Shown here piece by piece: positions 1-7,079 of a DNA stretch of 14,823 bases (position 1 is the first letter of the stretch; each line of letters starts with the position of its first letter). The DNA is taken from assembly GCA_945906975.1 (NCBI GenBank), contig CAMDRY010000033.1, positions 1 through 14,823 on the forward strand, written 5' to 3'. This stretch comes from Bordetella parapertussis. Lineage in GTDB: Bacteria; Pseudomonadota; Gammaproteobacteria; Burkholderiales; SG8-39. The translations under genes were made by a program, and so were the position numbers. Under the pieces are notes generated by a model that saw only the letters and a list, made by a program, of their open reading frames with translations, was not told where the DNA came from and did no database searches.

Positions 1-846
1 GGCGTTCCCTTCACCCTGTCAACCATGAGCATCTGCTCCATCGAAGATGTGGCGGCGCACTCATCCGAGCCTTTCTGGTTCCAGCTCTACATGATGAAGG
101 ACCGCACGTTCATCGCCAACCTCATCGACCGCGCCAAAGCCGCAAAATGCTCGGCACTGATGCTCACGCTTGACCTGCAAATACTCGGACAGCGCAATAA
201 AGACCTCAAAAACGGCCTGTCGGCACCGCCCAAGCTCACGCTCGCCAACATCGTCAACATGATGACCAAGCCGCGCTGGTGCCTGGGGATGCTGGGCACG
301 CCGCGGCGCGGCTTCGGCAACATTGTCGGCCACGTCAAGGGCGTTGGCGACATGTCCTCACTGTCGGCCTGGACCGCGACGCAATTCGATCCGGCGCTGT
401 CCTGGGCCGATGTGGAATGGGTCAAGCAGCGCTGGGGCGGGAAACTGATCTTGAAGGGCATCCTTGATGTCGAAGACGCGAAGCTTGCAGCCAAGAGCGG
501 CGCAGATGCGCTGATCGTATCCAACCACGGCGGACGCCAGCTCGACGGCGCCTCATCCTCGATCGCCGCGCTGGCGCAGATCGTCGACGCCGTCGGCAAG
601 GATATCGAAGTGTGGATGGACGGAGGCATACGCTCCGGCCAGGACCTGCTCAAGGCAGTTGCCCTGGGTGCAAGGGGAGCGCTGATAGGCCGCTCCTACA
701 TCTATGGCCTGGGCGCAATGGGAGAGGCCGGTGTGACCAAGGCGCTGCAACTCATCGCCAACGAACTGGACATCACCATGGCTTTTTGCGGCCACCGCGA
801 CATTACCCATGTCGACAGGAATATCCTGCTGCCCGGAACGTTCTGA
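1..846 (+). CDS. lldD: FMN-dependent L-lactate dehydrogenase / alpha-hydroxy acid oxidase, 5'-truncated
   Basis: The reading frame is open from base 1, so the N-terminal part (roughly the first 100 or more residues of a family of about 380) lies outside the window; the ATG at 25 is internal. This family oxidises L-lactate or another 2-hydroxy acid to the 2-keto acid with FMN and passes electrons to the respiratory chain at the inner membrane. Visible signatures are PFWFQLY, the segment SNHGGRQLDG (catalytic His codon at 526-528, substrate-binding Arg codon at 535-537), the FMN phosphate segment DGGIRSGQD from 619, and ALIGR. The C-terminal end LLPGTF resembles the betaproteobacterial lldD branch. 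Other 2-hydroxy acids (glycolate, mandelate) cannot be excluded as substrate, but overall similarity favours lactate. It converges on the methyltransferase gene that follows. Confidence 0.9.
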   Translation, partial: GVPFTLSTMSICSIEDVAAHSSEPFWFQLYMMKDRTFIANLIDRAKAAKCSALMLTLDLQILGQRNKDLKNGLSAPPKLTLANIVNMMTKPRWCLGMLGTPRRGFGNIVGHVKGVGDMSSLSAWTATQFDPALSWADVEWVKQRWGGKLILKGILDVEDAKLAAKSGADALIVSNHGGRQLDGASSSIAALAQIVDAVGKDIEVWMDGGIRSGQDLLKAVALGARGALIGRSYIYGLGAMGEAGVTKALQLIANELDITMAFCGHRDITHVDRNILLPGTF

Positions 847-915
847 CGGACTGAAAAACCTCGCCCCTAAAGGCTTTCAGCGGCAAATGGCCGGCCTGGT
901 CCGGGCAGACCCTGA

Positions 916-1944
916 CTACTGCGCCACCAGCCCGAATACCGCGAACAGGTTGTGCGGATCGGTCCACACCTTTTCGCAATTGAAATGCGCCGTCTCGGCA
1001 AGCGCGCGAAATTCATCCACTGAATATTTACAGGCGATGCCGGTCTGGATACGTTCCCCTACGCGAAAGTCAAAACGCTGCCCGGCGATGCGCACAAATT
1101 GGGAATAGTCACTTTCGATATGCGTTTCCACCCAACCGCGCGCCGCATCGTAACTCGCGCCGTAGCGAAAGCGCCGCATCTGAAAATCGGCGCCAAGTTC
1201 CCGGTTAATGCGCTCGAGCAGGTTAAGGTGATAGGCTGCGATGACCCCGGCCGGGTCGTCACATGCGGCGCCGAGCATGTTCCAGTCTTTTTTCAGGTCC
1301 ACCCCGATCAGCAACACCCCACCCGGCCCGACCAGGCGGCACGTCATGGCGAGAAATGCCTGCGCCTCGAAGGGCGTAAAGCGCCCCACTGCCGCGCCCG
1401 GATAAAACACCGCCTTTTTCTGCAACTGCAATCCGGCGAACTTGGGCAGGACGAGACCGCGCGCGTAGTCTGCGACAAGGCCGCTAATATTCATCTTGGG
1501 GAAATCAGCAAACAGGCGCGCCCCGAACAGTCGCAATAGATCCCCGTCGGCCTCGATGGGCACATACAGCGGCGGTCGCACCGCATCGATTAGCAACCGA
1601 CTGCGCGCTTCGGCGCCGCAGCCAAACTCCATCAACTGGCAGGCCGGGCCGAGCAACAGGGCGATGGCCCGCGCGTTCTCGCGCAGGATGCCGGTTTCCG
1701 CGCGCATGGCGTAATAGCCGGGAAGCTCGCACACACGGGCGAACAGCATTTCAGCGCGCTGATCGTGCATGTAGCGCGCGGGAATGACCTTTTCCTTTGC
1801 GGCAAGACCTTGCAGGACGTCTTCGAGAAAACCTCCGGACGGGGACGAGAGATCGTAAAAACGCAGTATCCCGCCCGGCTCACCGGGGACGCGTGCCGCT
1901 TCCATCTCGCGTTGGCGCGTTGGCGCGTTAGCCGCCGCTTTCAT
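916..1944 (-). CDS. EgtD-like SAM-dependent methyltransferase (Methyltransf_33 / DUF2260 type) with altered substrate pocket
   Basis: This 342-residue protein has the fold signatures of L-histidine N-alpha-methyltransferase EgtD: LPGYYAMRAETGIL (74-87), the SAM-binding EFGCGAEARSRLL (106-118), YVPIEAD (127-133), FYPGAAVGRF (180-189), GVDLKKD (214-220), DDPAGVIAAYHLNLL (229-243) and TGIACKY (301-307). EgtD makes hercynine, the first ergothioneine intermediate. From memory, the mycobacterial histidine-pocket residues are Asn166, Met252, Glu282 and Ser284; the matching positions here are Arg188, Thr274, Gly302 and Ala304, so histidine is an unlikely substrate. No egtB is in the window. The start at 1944 overlaps the end of pbpG by 17 bases, suggesting cotranscription. 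An ATG at 1905 (residue 14) is an alternative start; neither has a clear ribosome binding site. The family assignment is firm, the substrate unknown. Confidence 0.85.
   Translation of the reverse strand: MKAAANAPTRQREMEAARVPGEPGGILRFYDLSSPSGGFLEDVLQGLAAKEKVIPARYMHDQRAEMLFARVCELPGYYAMRAETGILRENARAIALLLGPACQLMEFGCGAEARSRLLIDAVRPPLYVPIEADGDLLRLFGARLFADFPKMNISGLVADYARGLVLPKFAGLQLQKKAVFYPGAAVGRFTPFEAQAFLAMTCRLVGPGGVLLIGVDLKKDWNMLGAACDDPAGVIAAYHLNLLERINRELGADFQMRRFRYGASYDAARGWVETHIESDYSQFVRIAGQRFDFRVGERIQTGIACKYSVDEFRALAETAHFNCEKVWTDPHNLFAVFGLVAQ
1909..1932. repeat. 8-bp tandem repeat, three units, across the pbpG/methyltransferase overlap
   Basis: Two perfect units of GCGTTGGC (1909-1916, 1917-1924) are followed by GCGTTAGC (1925-1932). 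The single G-to-A difference in the third unit creates the TAA stop codon of pbpG on the minus strand. The unit length is not a multiple of three, so gain or loss of a unit would shift the frame of a methyltransferase started at 1944, but not of one started at 1905. Confidence 0.85.
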
Positions 1945-2914
1945 CGCCGCCGATTTGAGCAGCTTTTTGCGTCGCTACAATGTGCGGAGACGCCTCCAGC
2001 CACTTGCGGACACGGTTGGCATCGGCGATGCGCGTCATCTTGCCCAACGAGTCGAGCAACACGATGATCACCGGACGGGCCTTGAGCGTGGCCTGCATCA
2101 CCAGGCAACGGCCCGCCTCGTTGATGTAGCCGGTTTTGGAAAGACCGATATTCCAGCCTTCGTTGGACACCAGGCGATTGGTGTTGCGATAGGCCAGCGT
2201 CCGCTGCCCGGTGTTCACTTCATAACTTGTCGCAGTCGAATAGCCGCGGATGCGCGGGTAGCCATGCGCGGCGCGCACCATTTTTCCCAGGTCCTCGGCG
2301 GTTGAAACATTGCCGCTCGACAGACCGGTCGGATCGACGAACTTCGAATCATTCATACCCAGCATCTGCGCCTTGTGGTTCATCGCCTGCACAAAGGCGA
2401 CGAGACCGCCAGGGTAACTGCGACCCAGCGCATGCGCAGCGCGATTCTCCGAGGCCATCAGAGCGATCAGCAGCAATTCGTCTCGTGTCACCATCGAACC
2501 CACGCTCAGTCGGGAGCGCGAACCTTTTTCAAGGTCGATATCGTCACCGATAATGGCAACGGGCTCATCGGCGTCGAGACCCGCATCGAGCACCACCATC
2601 GCCGTCATGAGTTTGGTGATGGATGCGATCGGCACTACGCTTCCGGGGTTCTTGCCGTAGAGAATCTCGCCGCTTTGCTGATCGACGATGATCGCCGCTG
2701 CAGACTTGAGGCTGAGCTTTTGCGACACCGACACTGCGGCCGGCCGCTTGGCCTTGGCCTTGGCCTTGGCCTTGACCTTGGCCTTGGCGTGCGCCTTGGC
2801 CTGGGCGTGCGTTTTTGCCGCAAGAGCGGCGTCCGACCACGCCCCTGCGGACAAGGCAAAAAAGACCAGCGTGGCCAGATGCGCAAGCAAAGTGCGCTTT
2901 AGCAGATACTTCAA
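1928..2914 (-). CDS. pbpG: D-alanyl-D-alanine endopeptidase / carboxypeptidase, PBP7 type (peptidase S11)
   Basis: A low-molecular-mass penicillin-binding protein that trims or cleaves peptidoglycan cross-links in the periplasm. With the start at 2914 it has 328 residues: a signal peptide (about 1-33, KR then a hydrophobic stretch ending ALAA), an Ala/Lys-rich linker (about 34-60), and a serine peptidase domain with the three active-site motifs S98-I-T-K101, S155-E-N157 and K260-T-G262. The segment PIASITKLMTAMVVLD is close to E. coli PbpG as I recall it. The TTG at 2914 is preceded six bases away by GGGGGAGAG (2921-2929). A longer frame from another TTG at 2944 lacks a ribosome binding site and would lie upstream of the transcript start predicted from the promoter at 2945-2973. 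The methyltransferase gene overlaps its 3' end. DacA-type carboxypeptidase activity is the alternative. Confidence 0.93.
   Translation of the reverse strand: MKYLLKRTLLAHLATLVFFALSAGAWSDAALAAKTHAQAKAHAKAKVKAKAKAKAKRPAAVSVSQKLSLKSAAAIIVDQQSGEILYGKNPGSVVPIASITKLMTAMVVLDAGLDADEPVAIIGDDIDLEKGSRSRLSVGSMVTRDELLLIALMASENRAAHALGRSYPGGLVAFVQAMNHKAQMLGMNDSKFVDPTGLSSGNVSTAEDLGKMVRAAHGYPRIRGYSTATSYEVNTGQRTLAYRNTNRLVSNEGWNIGLSKTGYINEAGRCLVMQATLKARPVIIVLLDSLGKMTRIADANRVRKWLEASPHIVATQKAAQIGGDESGG
2747..2788. repeat. Hexanucleotide tandem repeat (CTTGGC, seven units) encoding Ala-Lys
   Basis: Seven consecutive 6-bp units lie here, all CTTGGC except the fifth (2771-2776, CTTGAC). Degenerate copies continue to about 2806. 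Read on the minus strand within pbpG, each unit encodes Ala-Lys (one Val-Lys), giving a strongly basic, probably flexible tail between the signal peptide and the catalytic domain. Copy changes would stay in frame and alter only linker length and charge. Confidence 0.9.
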
Positions 2915-2944
2915 GTCGGACTCTCCCCCGCACAAGTTCCGCAA

Positions 2945-2973
2945 AGTGTAGCCACGAAACTGCTTTTATGCAA
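2945..2973 (-). promoter_or_regulatory. Probable sigma-70 promoter of pbpG
   Basis: On the minus strand, TTGCAT (plus coordinates 2968-2973) and TACACT (2945-2950) are separated by exactly 17 bases; each box matches the consensus at four of six positions. The implied transcript start near 2938 leaves room for the ribosome binding site at 2921-2929 and the TTG start at 2914. The region 2974-3069 behind it shows no gene and no convincing terminator for the dioxygenase operon. Confidence 0.5.
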
Positions 2974-3069
2974 GAAAAATAAGAGGATAGCGCAACTTTC
3001 TCAGATTAACTGGCAACAGTGCTCATACCCTTGTCATTCCCCCACCCCAGACCATCCATCGGAACAAAC

Positions 3070-3570
3070 TTAGAACAGTATGGCCAAGCCATCCAGGTCC
3101 GCCTCGGAATTAGCCAAATCGACGCGTTTTGCGGCGATCAGCCAGCCCCCTTCGGTCGCCCGCAGTCGGTGCTCGCACAGGGCGCCGAACACGCGCTGGC
3201 GCTCCGCCCGGTATTCAACCAGCACCAGCGTCGAGCACACCGTCAGTTCCTGTCGCAGCGCATCCTGCGACAACACCATGACGTTGCCTATCTGGTGGAC
3301 GGTGCGCGCCTTGGGCGTGCGCGCGTGGGCACGCGGATGCCGGTACTGGCGCACGCGCGCTTCGAGCAGTGTGCGGTCGTCGTAGAGAATGGAGCAGGTC
3401 TCAAACGGGTCGCGCTGCCCCTGCTCCAGCGGCAGCCAGTAGGTGGCATCGGCGGCGAACAGTGCCAGCCAGTCGTCGAAACGTCCGGTGTCGAGCAGAC
3501 GCGCCTCGTGGTGCAAAAAATGCGCCAAGGCCGCTATCGAGGTGTCGGGTTTGAAAGTCACGGTCGTCAT
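3070..3570 (-). CDS. Aromatic ring-hydroxylating dioxygenase, beta (small) subunit
   Basis: This 166-residue protein belongs to the NTF2-like beta subunits of Rieske ring-hydroxylating dioxygenases, which pack under the catalytic alpha trimer in an alpha3-beta3 enzyme and have no metal of their own. Diagnostic segments are HHEARLLDTGRFDDWLALF (about 20-38), DATYWLP and SILYDDRTLLEARV (about 60-73), all typical of benzoate- and phenylpropionate-dioxygenase small subunits. The length is at the lower end of the family range. The ATG at 3570 follows the alpha-subunit stop after two bases, with a purine-rich GGCGGGGGG just upstream inside the alpha gene, so the pair is probably translationally coupled. 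Confidence 0.93.
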   Translation of the reverse strand: MTTVTFKPDTSIAALAHFLHHEARLLDTGRFDDWLALFAADATYWLPLEQGQRDPFETCSILYDDRTLLEARVRQYRHPRAHARTPKARTVHQIGNVMVLSQDALRQELTVCSTLVLVEYRAERQRVFGALCEHRLRATEGGWLIAAKRVDLANSEADLDGLAILF

Positions 3571-3572
3571 GC

Positions 3573-4985
3573 TCAGCCCCCCGCCTTCCCGTTTGGGTCG
3601 GTTGATGTTTTGTTCGATGTTGCGTTCGATTCTTCATTTAAGGTCATATGGCGCAGCCAACCGGCAAATTGATTGCGGATGAAAATCTCGCTGGTGCCGG
3701 TGGCGCCGCGCCGTGAGCCGTCCGGCTCGGGCTGGTCGCCGCCATGGCCGCGTCCCAGATACACCCATTCGGGCGTCTTCGCCCTCAGGCCGCGCTGCAC
3801 GCGCTCATACACCTCGAGATCATCGGTCAGCACCCAGGAAGCCGTGCCATTGACCACGTTGGCGAAGGCCACCGTGTCACGAAACATCTGCTCTGGCGCG
3901 CCCTTGAGCTTGAAGCAGTAGGTATAAACCACGGTGCGATCGACGGCCAAGGGGTGAACGATGCGCAATTGCCGAAACTGGCTCATGAACGAGGTGCTCG
4001 GATAAACGATGGTGTTCCAGCGCGTCACACCGAGAATCTCCTTGGTGCGCGCCTCGCCGTGACGGGCCACCAGCCGGGCGCGGTATTCGGCGAACACCGG
4101 ATTGTCCAGCCCCACCACCAGCCGGCTGTCGGAATGATAGTCGCCAAGAAAGCCATGCCCCCAGTCGGCTGTCCACACGCCGATGTTTTCCCACACCTGC
4201 TCGGGAGCGCCGTTCTGGCGCATCTGGCGCACGGCAATGTCGGCATAGCGCTCGTCAACGCCGGGGGCGCCCGGATCGGGCGCCTCGCGGCCGGCAAACA
4301 CAGAAGAGCTGTGCACATAGGCCGGATGCACGCCATCGAGGTGGTTTTCGATCACCAGCTTCCAATTGCCGTTGTAAGCGTGCTTGAACACCCCGCCCGC
4401 CACCTCGAGGTCGCCATCGGGCGCCCGATCAACCATGTCGTCGAAGGAACGATGCAGCGGACCGAGAAAATCCTTGAGCGAGGGACCGCTCGCCGCCTGC
4501 GAGGCAAATATGAAACCACGGTAACTTTCGACGCGCGGCACGCGTGCGAGCCCGAGACCGGAAAATTTCTGCTCCGCATCGGAACCGTAGCCCTGCGCCA
4601 CCGGCACAACGCGCAACGCGCCGTCAGTGGCAAAGGTCCAGCCATGATAGGGACAGGTGAACTGCCTGGCGCTGCCCCTCGCCTCGTGGCAAACCAGCGC
4701 ACCGCGATGGCTGCACCGATTGACCAGCACCTGCAGGCTGCCGTCGGCATGACGCGTTACGATCACCGGCTCGCGACCGAGCTGCGTAGTAAAAAAATCC
4801 CCGCAGTTGCGAACCTGGCTTTCATGCCCCACGAGCAGCCAGGCGCGCCCGAACAGCCGGTCCATTTCCAGCTCGAAAATGTCCGGATCGGTGTAAACGG
4901 AGTGATGGACACGGTCGGGCTGAACCAGCCGCGCCAAGTGTTCATTTCCCGAGCATTCCAGGCTTTCCGGATTACTGATTTTCAT
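3573..4985 (-). CDS. Aromatic ring-hydroxylating dioxygenase, alpha (catalytic Rieske) subunit
   Basis: This 470-residue catalytic subunit would add O2 to an aromatic substrate to give a cis-dihydrodiol or phenol. The Rieske [2Fe-2S] ligands are C91-x-H93 and C111-x2-H114 (CSHRGA and CPYHGW). The mononuclear iron site is ENHLDGVHPAYVH (213-225), with bridging Asp217 and ligands His220 and His225; Asp389 in VLTDDLEVYE is the likely third ligand, by comparison with remembered naphthalene dioxygenase Asp362. All key residues are intact. The ATG at 4985 follows an AGAGAGAG stretch. The beta subunit is next; no ferredoxin or reductase gene is in the window, so electron donors must be encoded elsewhere. 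The tail after about residue 450 is polar and rich in Ser, Thr and Asn. The substrate is unknown; a carboxylated aromatic is plausible from the neighbouring uptake proteins. Confidence 0.93.
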   Translation of the reverse strand: MKISNPESLECSGNEHLARLVQPDRVHHSVYTDPDIFELEMDRLFGRAWLLVGHESQVRNCGDFFTTQLGREPVIVTRHADGSLQVLVNRCSHRGALVCHEARGSARQFTCPYHGWTFATDGALRVVPVAQGYGSDAEQKFSGLGLARVPRVESYRGFIFASQAASGPSLKDFLGPLHRSFDDMVDRAPDGDLEVAGGVFKHAYNGNWKLVIENHLDGVHPAYVHSSSVFAGREAPDPGAPGVDERYADIAVRQMRQNGAPEQVWENIGVWTADWGHGFLGDYHSDSRLVVGLDNPVFAEYRARLVARHGEARTKEILGVTRWNTIVYPSTSFMSQFRQLRIVHPLAVDRTVVYTYCFKLKGAPEQMFRDTVAFANVVNGTASWVLTDDLEVYERVQRGLRAKTPEWVYLGRGHGGDQPEPDGSRRGATGTSEIFIRNQFAGWLRHMTLNEESNATSNKTSTDPNGKAGG

Positions 4986-5070
4986 GCTGTTCTCTCTCTA
5001 CCCTGCCTGCGGGCATCCGCCGCGTTGTGGCCGCGCCGATGCGCTTCGCCGCCACTGACGGGTGTGCAGA

Positions 5071-5098
5071 TTGACAAATGAATGACGTTCGTTATTAT
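5071..5098 (+). promoter_or_regulatory. Probable sigma-70 promoter for the aldolase-Bug-tetR-SBP genes
   Basis: A perfect -35 box TTGACA (5071-5076) is followed after 16 bases by TATTAT (5093-5098), a five-of-six match to the -10 consensus. Transcription would begin near 5105, about 70 bases before the ATG at 5177. An in-frame ATG at 5078 lies inside this promoter and is therefore unlikely to be the start. No equally good promoter was found for the opposite strand, where the dioxygenase operon begins at 4985. Confidence 0.6.
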
Positions 5099-5117
5099 TC
5101 GCTATTATTCGCGAACG
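5081..5117. promoter_or_regulatory. Candidate operator overlapping the promoter (palindrome and direct repeats)
   Basis: Several symmetries overlap the -10 region. There is an imperfect palindrome AATGACGTTCGTT (5081-5093). A tandem direct repeat CGTTATTATT (5090-5099) / CGCTATTATT (5100-5109) has one mismatch. The arms CGTTCG (5086-5091) and CGAACG (5112-5117) enclose it, and TTCGCGAA (5108-5115) is a perfect 8-bp palindrome. Their position is right for repression of the plus-strand genes. The TetR protein encoded at 7080 is the obvious candidate ligand, but this is inferred. Confidence 0.4.
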
Positions 5118-5176
5118 AGGGGCGACGTGCAAGTCCGCTCCCCCACACCCGCCCCCTTTTTTGTCGCCGAGGAATC

Positions 5177-5971
5177 ATGCCAACACAATCGACCAAGCCC
5201 TTGGCGGCTGCCGCGGCACCGCAATCTTCTGGCGGCGTGTCTGCCGCCGAATGGCAGGCGCGCACCGGACTGGCCGCCTGTTACCGGTTGCTCGCACACC
5301 TGGGCATCAGCGACCTCACCTACAACCATCTATCGGTGCGCGTTCCGGGTGAGCCCGATCGCCTGCTGATCAAGTCGCCAACCATGATGTTCGAGGAGAT
5401 CACCGCCTCCAACCTGCTCAAATTCGACCTCGACGGCGAACCCCTCCAGGAAGGCCCGCGCCTGCGCGGTGGCGGCCTGGTCATTCACGCCGGGATATTG
5501 CGCGCCCGCCCCGACCTGAACGCGGTGTTCCACACCCACTCTCCGGCCAACATCGGCGTGTCGGCGCAGCAACAGGGTCTCATGATGATAAGCCAGCATG
5601 CCGTGTATTTTTACGGCCGCCTTGCCTACCATGACTTCGGTGGTTTTGAATTCAACATGGACCAGCGGGAACCTCTGGTGCGCAGCCTGGGCAGGGAGCG
5701 CGTCGCGATACTGCGCAACCACGGCGTCCTTGTTTGCGGCCGCACACTACCCGAGGCCTTCATCGATCACCACTTTATGGAAATGGCGTGTAAAGGCCAG
5801 ATCGCCGCACTGGCTGGTGGGGCGAAAGTCAATGTGCTGAGCGAAACCATTTGCCGCGACGCCGCGGCACAGCAGCAAGACCGTATGGACGATCCAGAAA
5901 AGGCCGCCGCCAAGGACTGGGATGCCTGCCTGCGCCTCGCCAAGCGCCTCTTTCCCGACTATCAGAACTAG
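5177..5971 (+). CDS. Class II aldolase/adducin family protein
   Basis: This 264-residue enzyme belongs to the zinc-dependent class II aldolase/adducin superfamily, which cleaves, epimerises or decarboxylates hydroxy and keto compounds. Predicted metal ligands are His119 and His121 (FHTHSPAN) and His182 (LRNHGVLVCGR); Glu73 in MFEEIT sits where the catalytic Glu of L-fuculose-phosphate aldolase is, as I recall it. TYNHLSVRVP (48-57) is the usual N-terminal motif. The first 20 residues are low-complexity and probably disordered. The ATG at 5177 has GAGGAA at 5169-5174; an upstream in-frame ATG at 5078 falls in the promoter. It is first in a four-gene plus-strand run and divergent from the dioxygenase, which suggests it acts on a product or side chain of the same compound. 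The exact reaction cannot be named. Confidence 0.88.
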   Translation: MPTQSTKPLAAAAAPQSSGGVSAAEWQARTGLAACYRLLAHLGISDLTYNHLSVRVPGEPDRLLIKSPTMMFEEITASNLLKFDLDGEPLQEGPRLRGGGLVIHAGILRARPDLNAVFHTHSPANIGVSAQQQGLMMISQHAVYFYGRLAYHDFGGFEFNMDQREPLVRSLGRERVAILRNHGVLVCGRTLPEAFIDHHFMEMACKGQIAALAGGAKVNVLSETICRDAAAQQQDRMDDPEKAAAKDWDACLRLAKRLFPDYQN

Positions 5972-6014
5972 ACTGCAACAAACTGGCCGCCACAAATGCC
6001 GATAAGGCCGGCCT

Positions 6015-6034
6015 CCCCCCCCCCCAAAAAAAAA
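6015..6034. repeat. Adjoining homopolymer tracts: 11 C then 9 A
   Basis: Eleven C (6015-6025) are followed directly by nine A (6026-6034) in the 93-base gap between the aldolase-type gene and the Bug gene, about 16 bases before the ribosome binding site. Such tracts slip in replication and in sequencing, so the true length may vary. No coding frame crosses it if the Bug gene starts at 6065. Confidence 0.9.
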
Positions 6035-6064
6035 CCCGGAACCAAAAGCAAGGGAGTACAAAGC

Positions 6065-7039
6065 ATGAAAGCATGGATGAAGAGGATTATCGCCCTGGTC
6101 CTCGCATTGATCGCACTGCCAGCGCTGGCGCAATCGGACGCCGCTTTCCCGGCACGGCCGATCAGACTGGTCGTCCCCTTCGCTGCAGGTGGCGGCAACG
6201 ACCTGCTGGCGCGCGTAATTTCACAGCGGCTGCAAACGGCCTGGGGTCAGCCGGTGCTGGTGGACAACAAACCGGGCGCGGGCGGCAATATCGGCGCCGA
6301 CTTTGTCGCCAAGTCCGCGCCCGATGGCCACACCTTGCTGCTTGCGACCAATACCCTCACCATCAACCCGGCGATATTCGCAACAATACCCTTCGACGTG
6401 CGCCAGGACTTCGCGCCGGTGGCGCTTGCCGCGGCCACGCCTTTCGTGCTGCTGGTCAACAACGAGTTACCGGTCAAGTCGGTGCGCGAACTCATCGCCC
6501 ATGCCCGCGCCAAACCGGGGAAGCTCAGCTACGCCAGCGTCGGCATAGGCACCCCGCATCACCTGGGCATGGAGCTGTTCAAAAGCCTTACAGGAACCGA
6601 TATCGTGCATGTGCCATACAAGGGTTCGGTGACCGCGCTTACCGACCTTTCCAGCGGCCAGGTGCAGGTGATGCTCGCCTCGATCAACGCCGCAATGCCC
6701 TTCATGCAGGGCGGCAAAGTGCGCGCAATCGCAATCGCCGAACCCAAGCGCATAGAAAGCGCGCGCGACCTGCCCACGGTCATAGAATCAGGCGTGCCCG
6801 GTTACGAAATCACCGCCTGGTATGCGGTGCTCGCTCCGGCGCGAACACCACCGGAAATCGTGCGCAAGCTGGGTGATGAAATTTTCAAGGTCATGGGCGA
6901 ATCCGACACGCGCGAACGCTTGCGCCCGGCCGGATTCGAGATCGTGCGCGGCAGCGCCGCCGAATTACGCGCCCTGATCTCAAGCGACATCGACAAGTGG
7001 GCGGGGGTGGTGAAATCAGCGGGCATCAAACCCGAGTGA
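6065..7039 (+). CDS. Bug/TctC-type tripartite tricarboxylate transporter substrate-binding protein
   Basis: This 324-residue periplasmic receptor is of the Bug family, greatly expanded in Bordetella and relatives, which binds small carboxylates and amides and delivers them to TctA/TctB membrane partners or acts in sensing. It has a signal peptide (MKAWMKR, then a hydrophobic stretch, cleavage after ALA near residue 20). Family motifs are PIRLVVPFAAGGGNDLLAR (here Asn-Asp where Thr-Asp is common), DNKPGAGGNIGAD, PDGHTLL, HVPYKG and GKVRAIAI. The ATG at 6065 follows AGGGAG (6051-6055); a frame from 5996 would run through the poly-C/poly-A tract and destroy the signal peptide. The tetR gene begins 40 bases after it. 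No TctA or TctB gene is in the window, so it is an orphan receptor, as is usual in this family. Confidence 0.93.
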   Translation: MKAWMKRIIALVLALIALPALAQSDAAFPARPIRLVVPFAAGGGNDLLARVISQRLQTAWGQPVLVDNKPGAGGNIGADFVAKSAPDGHTLLLATNTLTINPAIFATIPFDVRQDFAPVALAAATPFVLLVNNELPVKSVRELIAHARAKPGKLSYASVGIGTPHHLGMELFKSLTGTDIVHVPYKGSVTALTDLSSGQVQVMLASINAAMPFMQGGKVRAIAIAEPKRIESARDLPTVIESGVPGYEITAWYAVLAPARTPPEIVRKLGDEIFKVMGESDTRERLRPAGFEIVRGSAAELRALISSDIDKWAGVVKSAGIKPE

Positions 7040-7079
7040 GCCGTGCCCGGAACCCTGCCCAAACCGACCGGGCGGGCTG

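Noticed and set aside
847..915. Possible intrinsic terminator between lldD and the methyltransferase gene (CTGAAA at 851-856, TTTCAG at 875-880)
   Set aside because: Only six pairs with a long loop and no T-tract; too weak to call, although a stop between convergent genes is expected here.
3744..5081. A 445-codon open frame on the plus strand opposite the dioxygenase alpha gene
   Set aside because: It is antisense to a gene with complete Rieske and iron-site motifs, and its translation has no recognisable domain; long antisense frames are common in high-GC DNA.
5078..5176. N-terminal extension of the aldolase-type protein from an ATG at 5078
   Set aside because: That ATG lies between the -35 and -10 boxes, and the ATG at 5177 has a good GAGGAA site.
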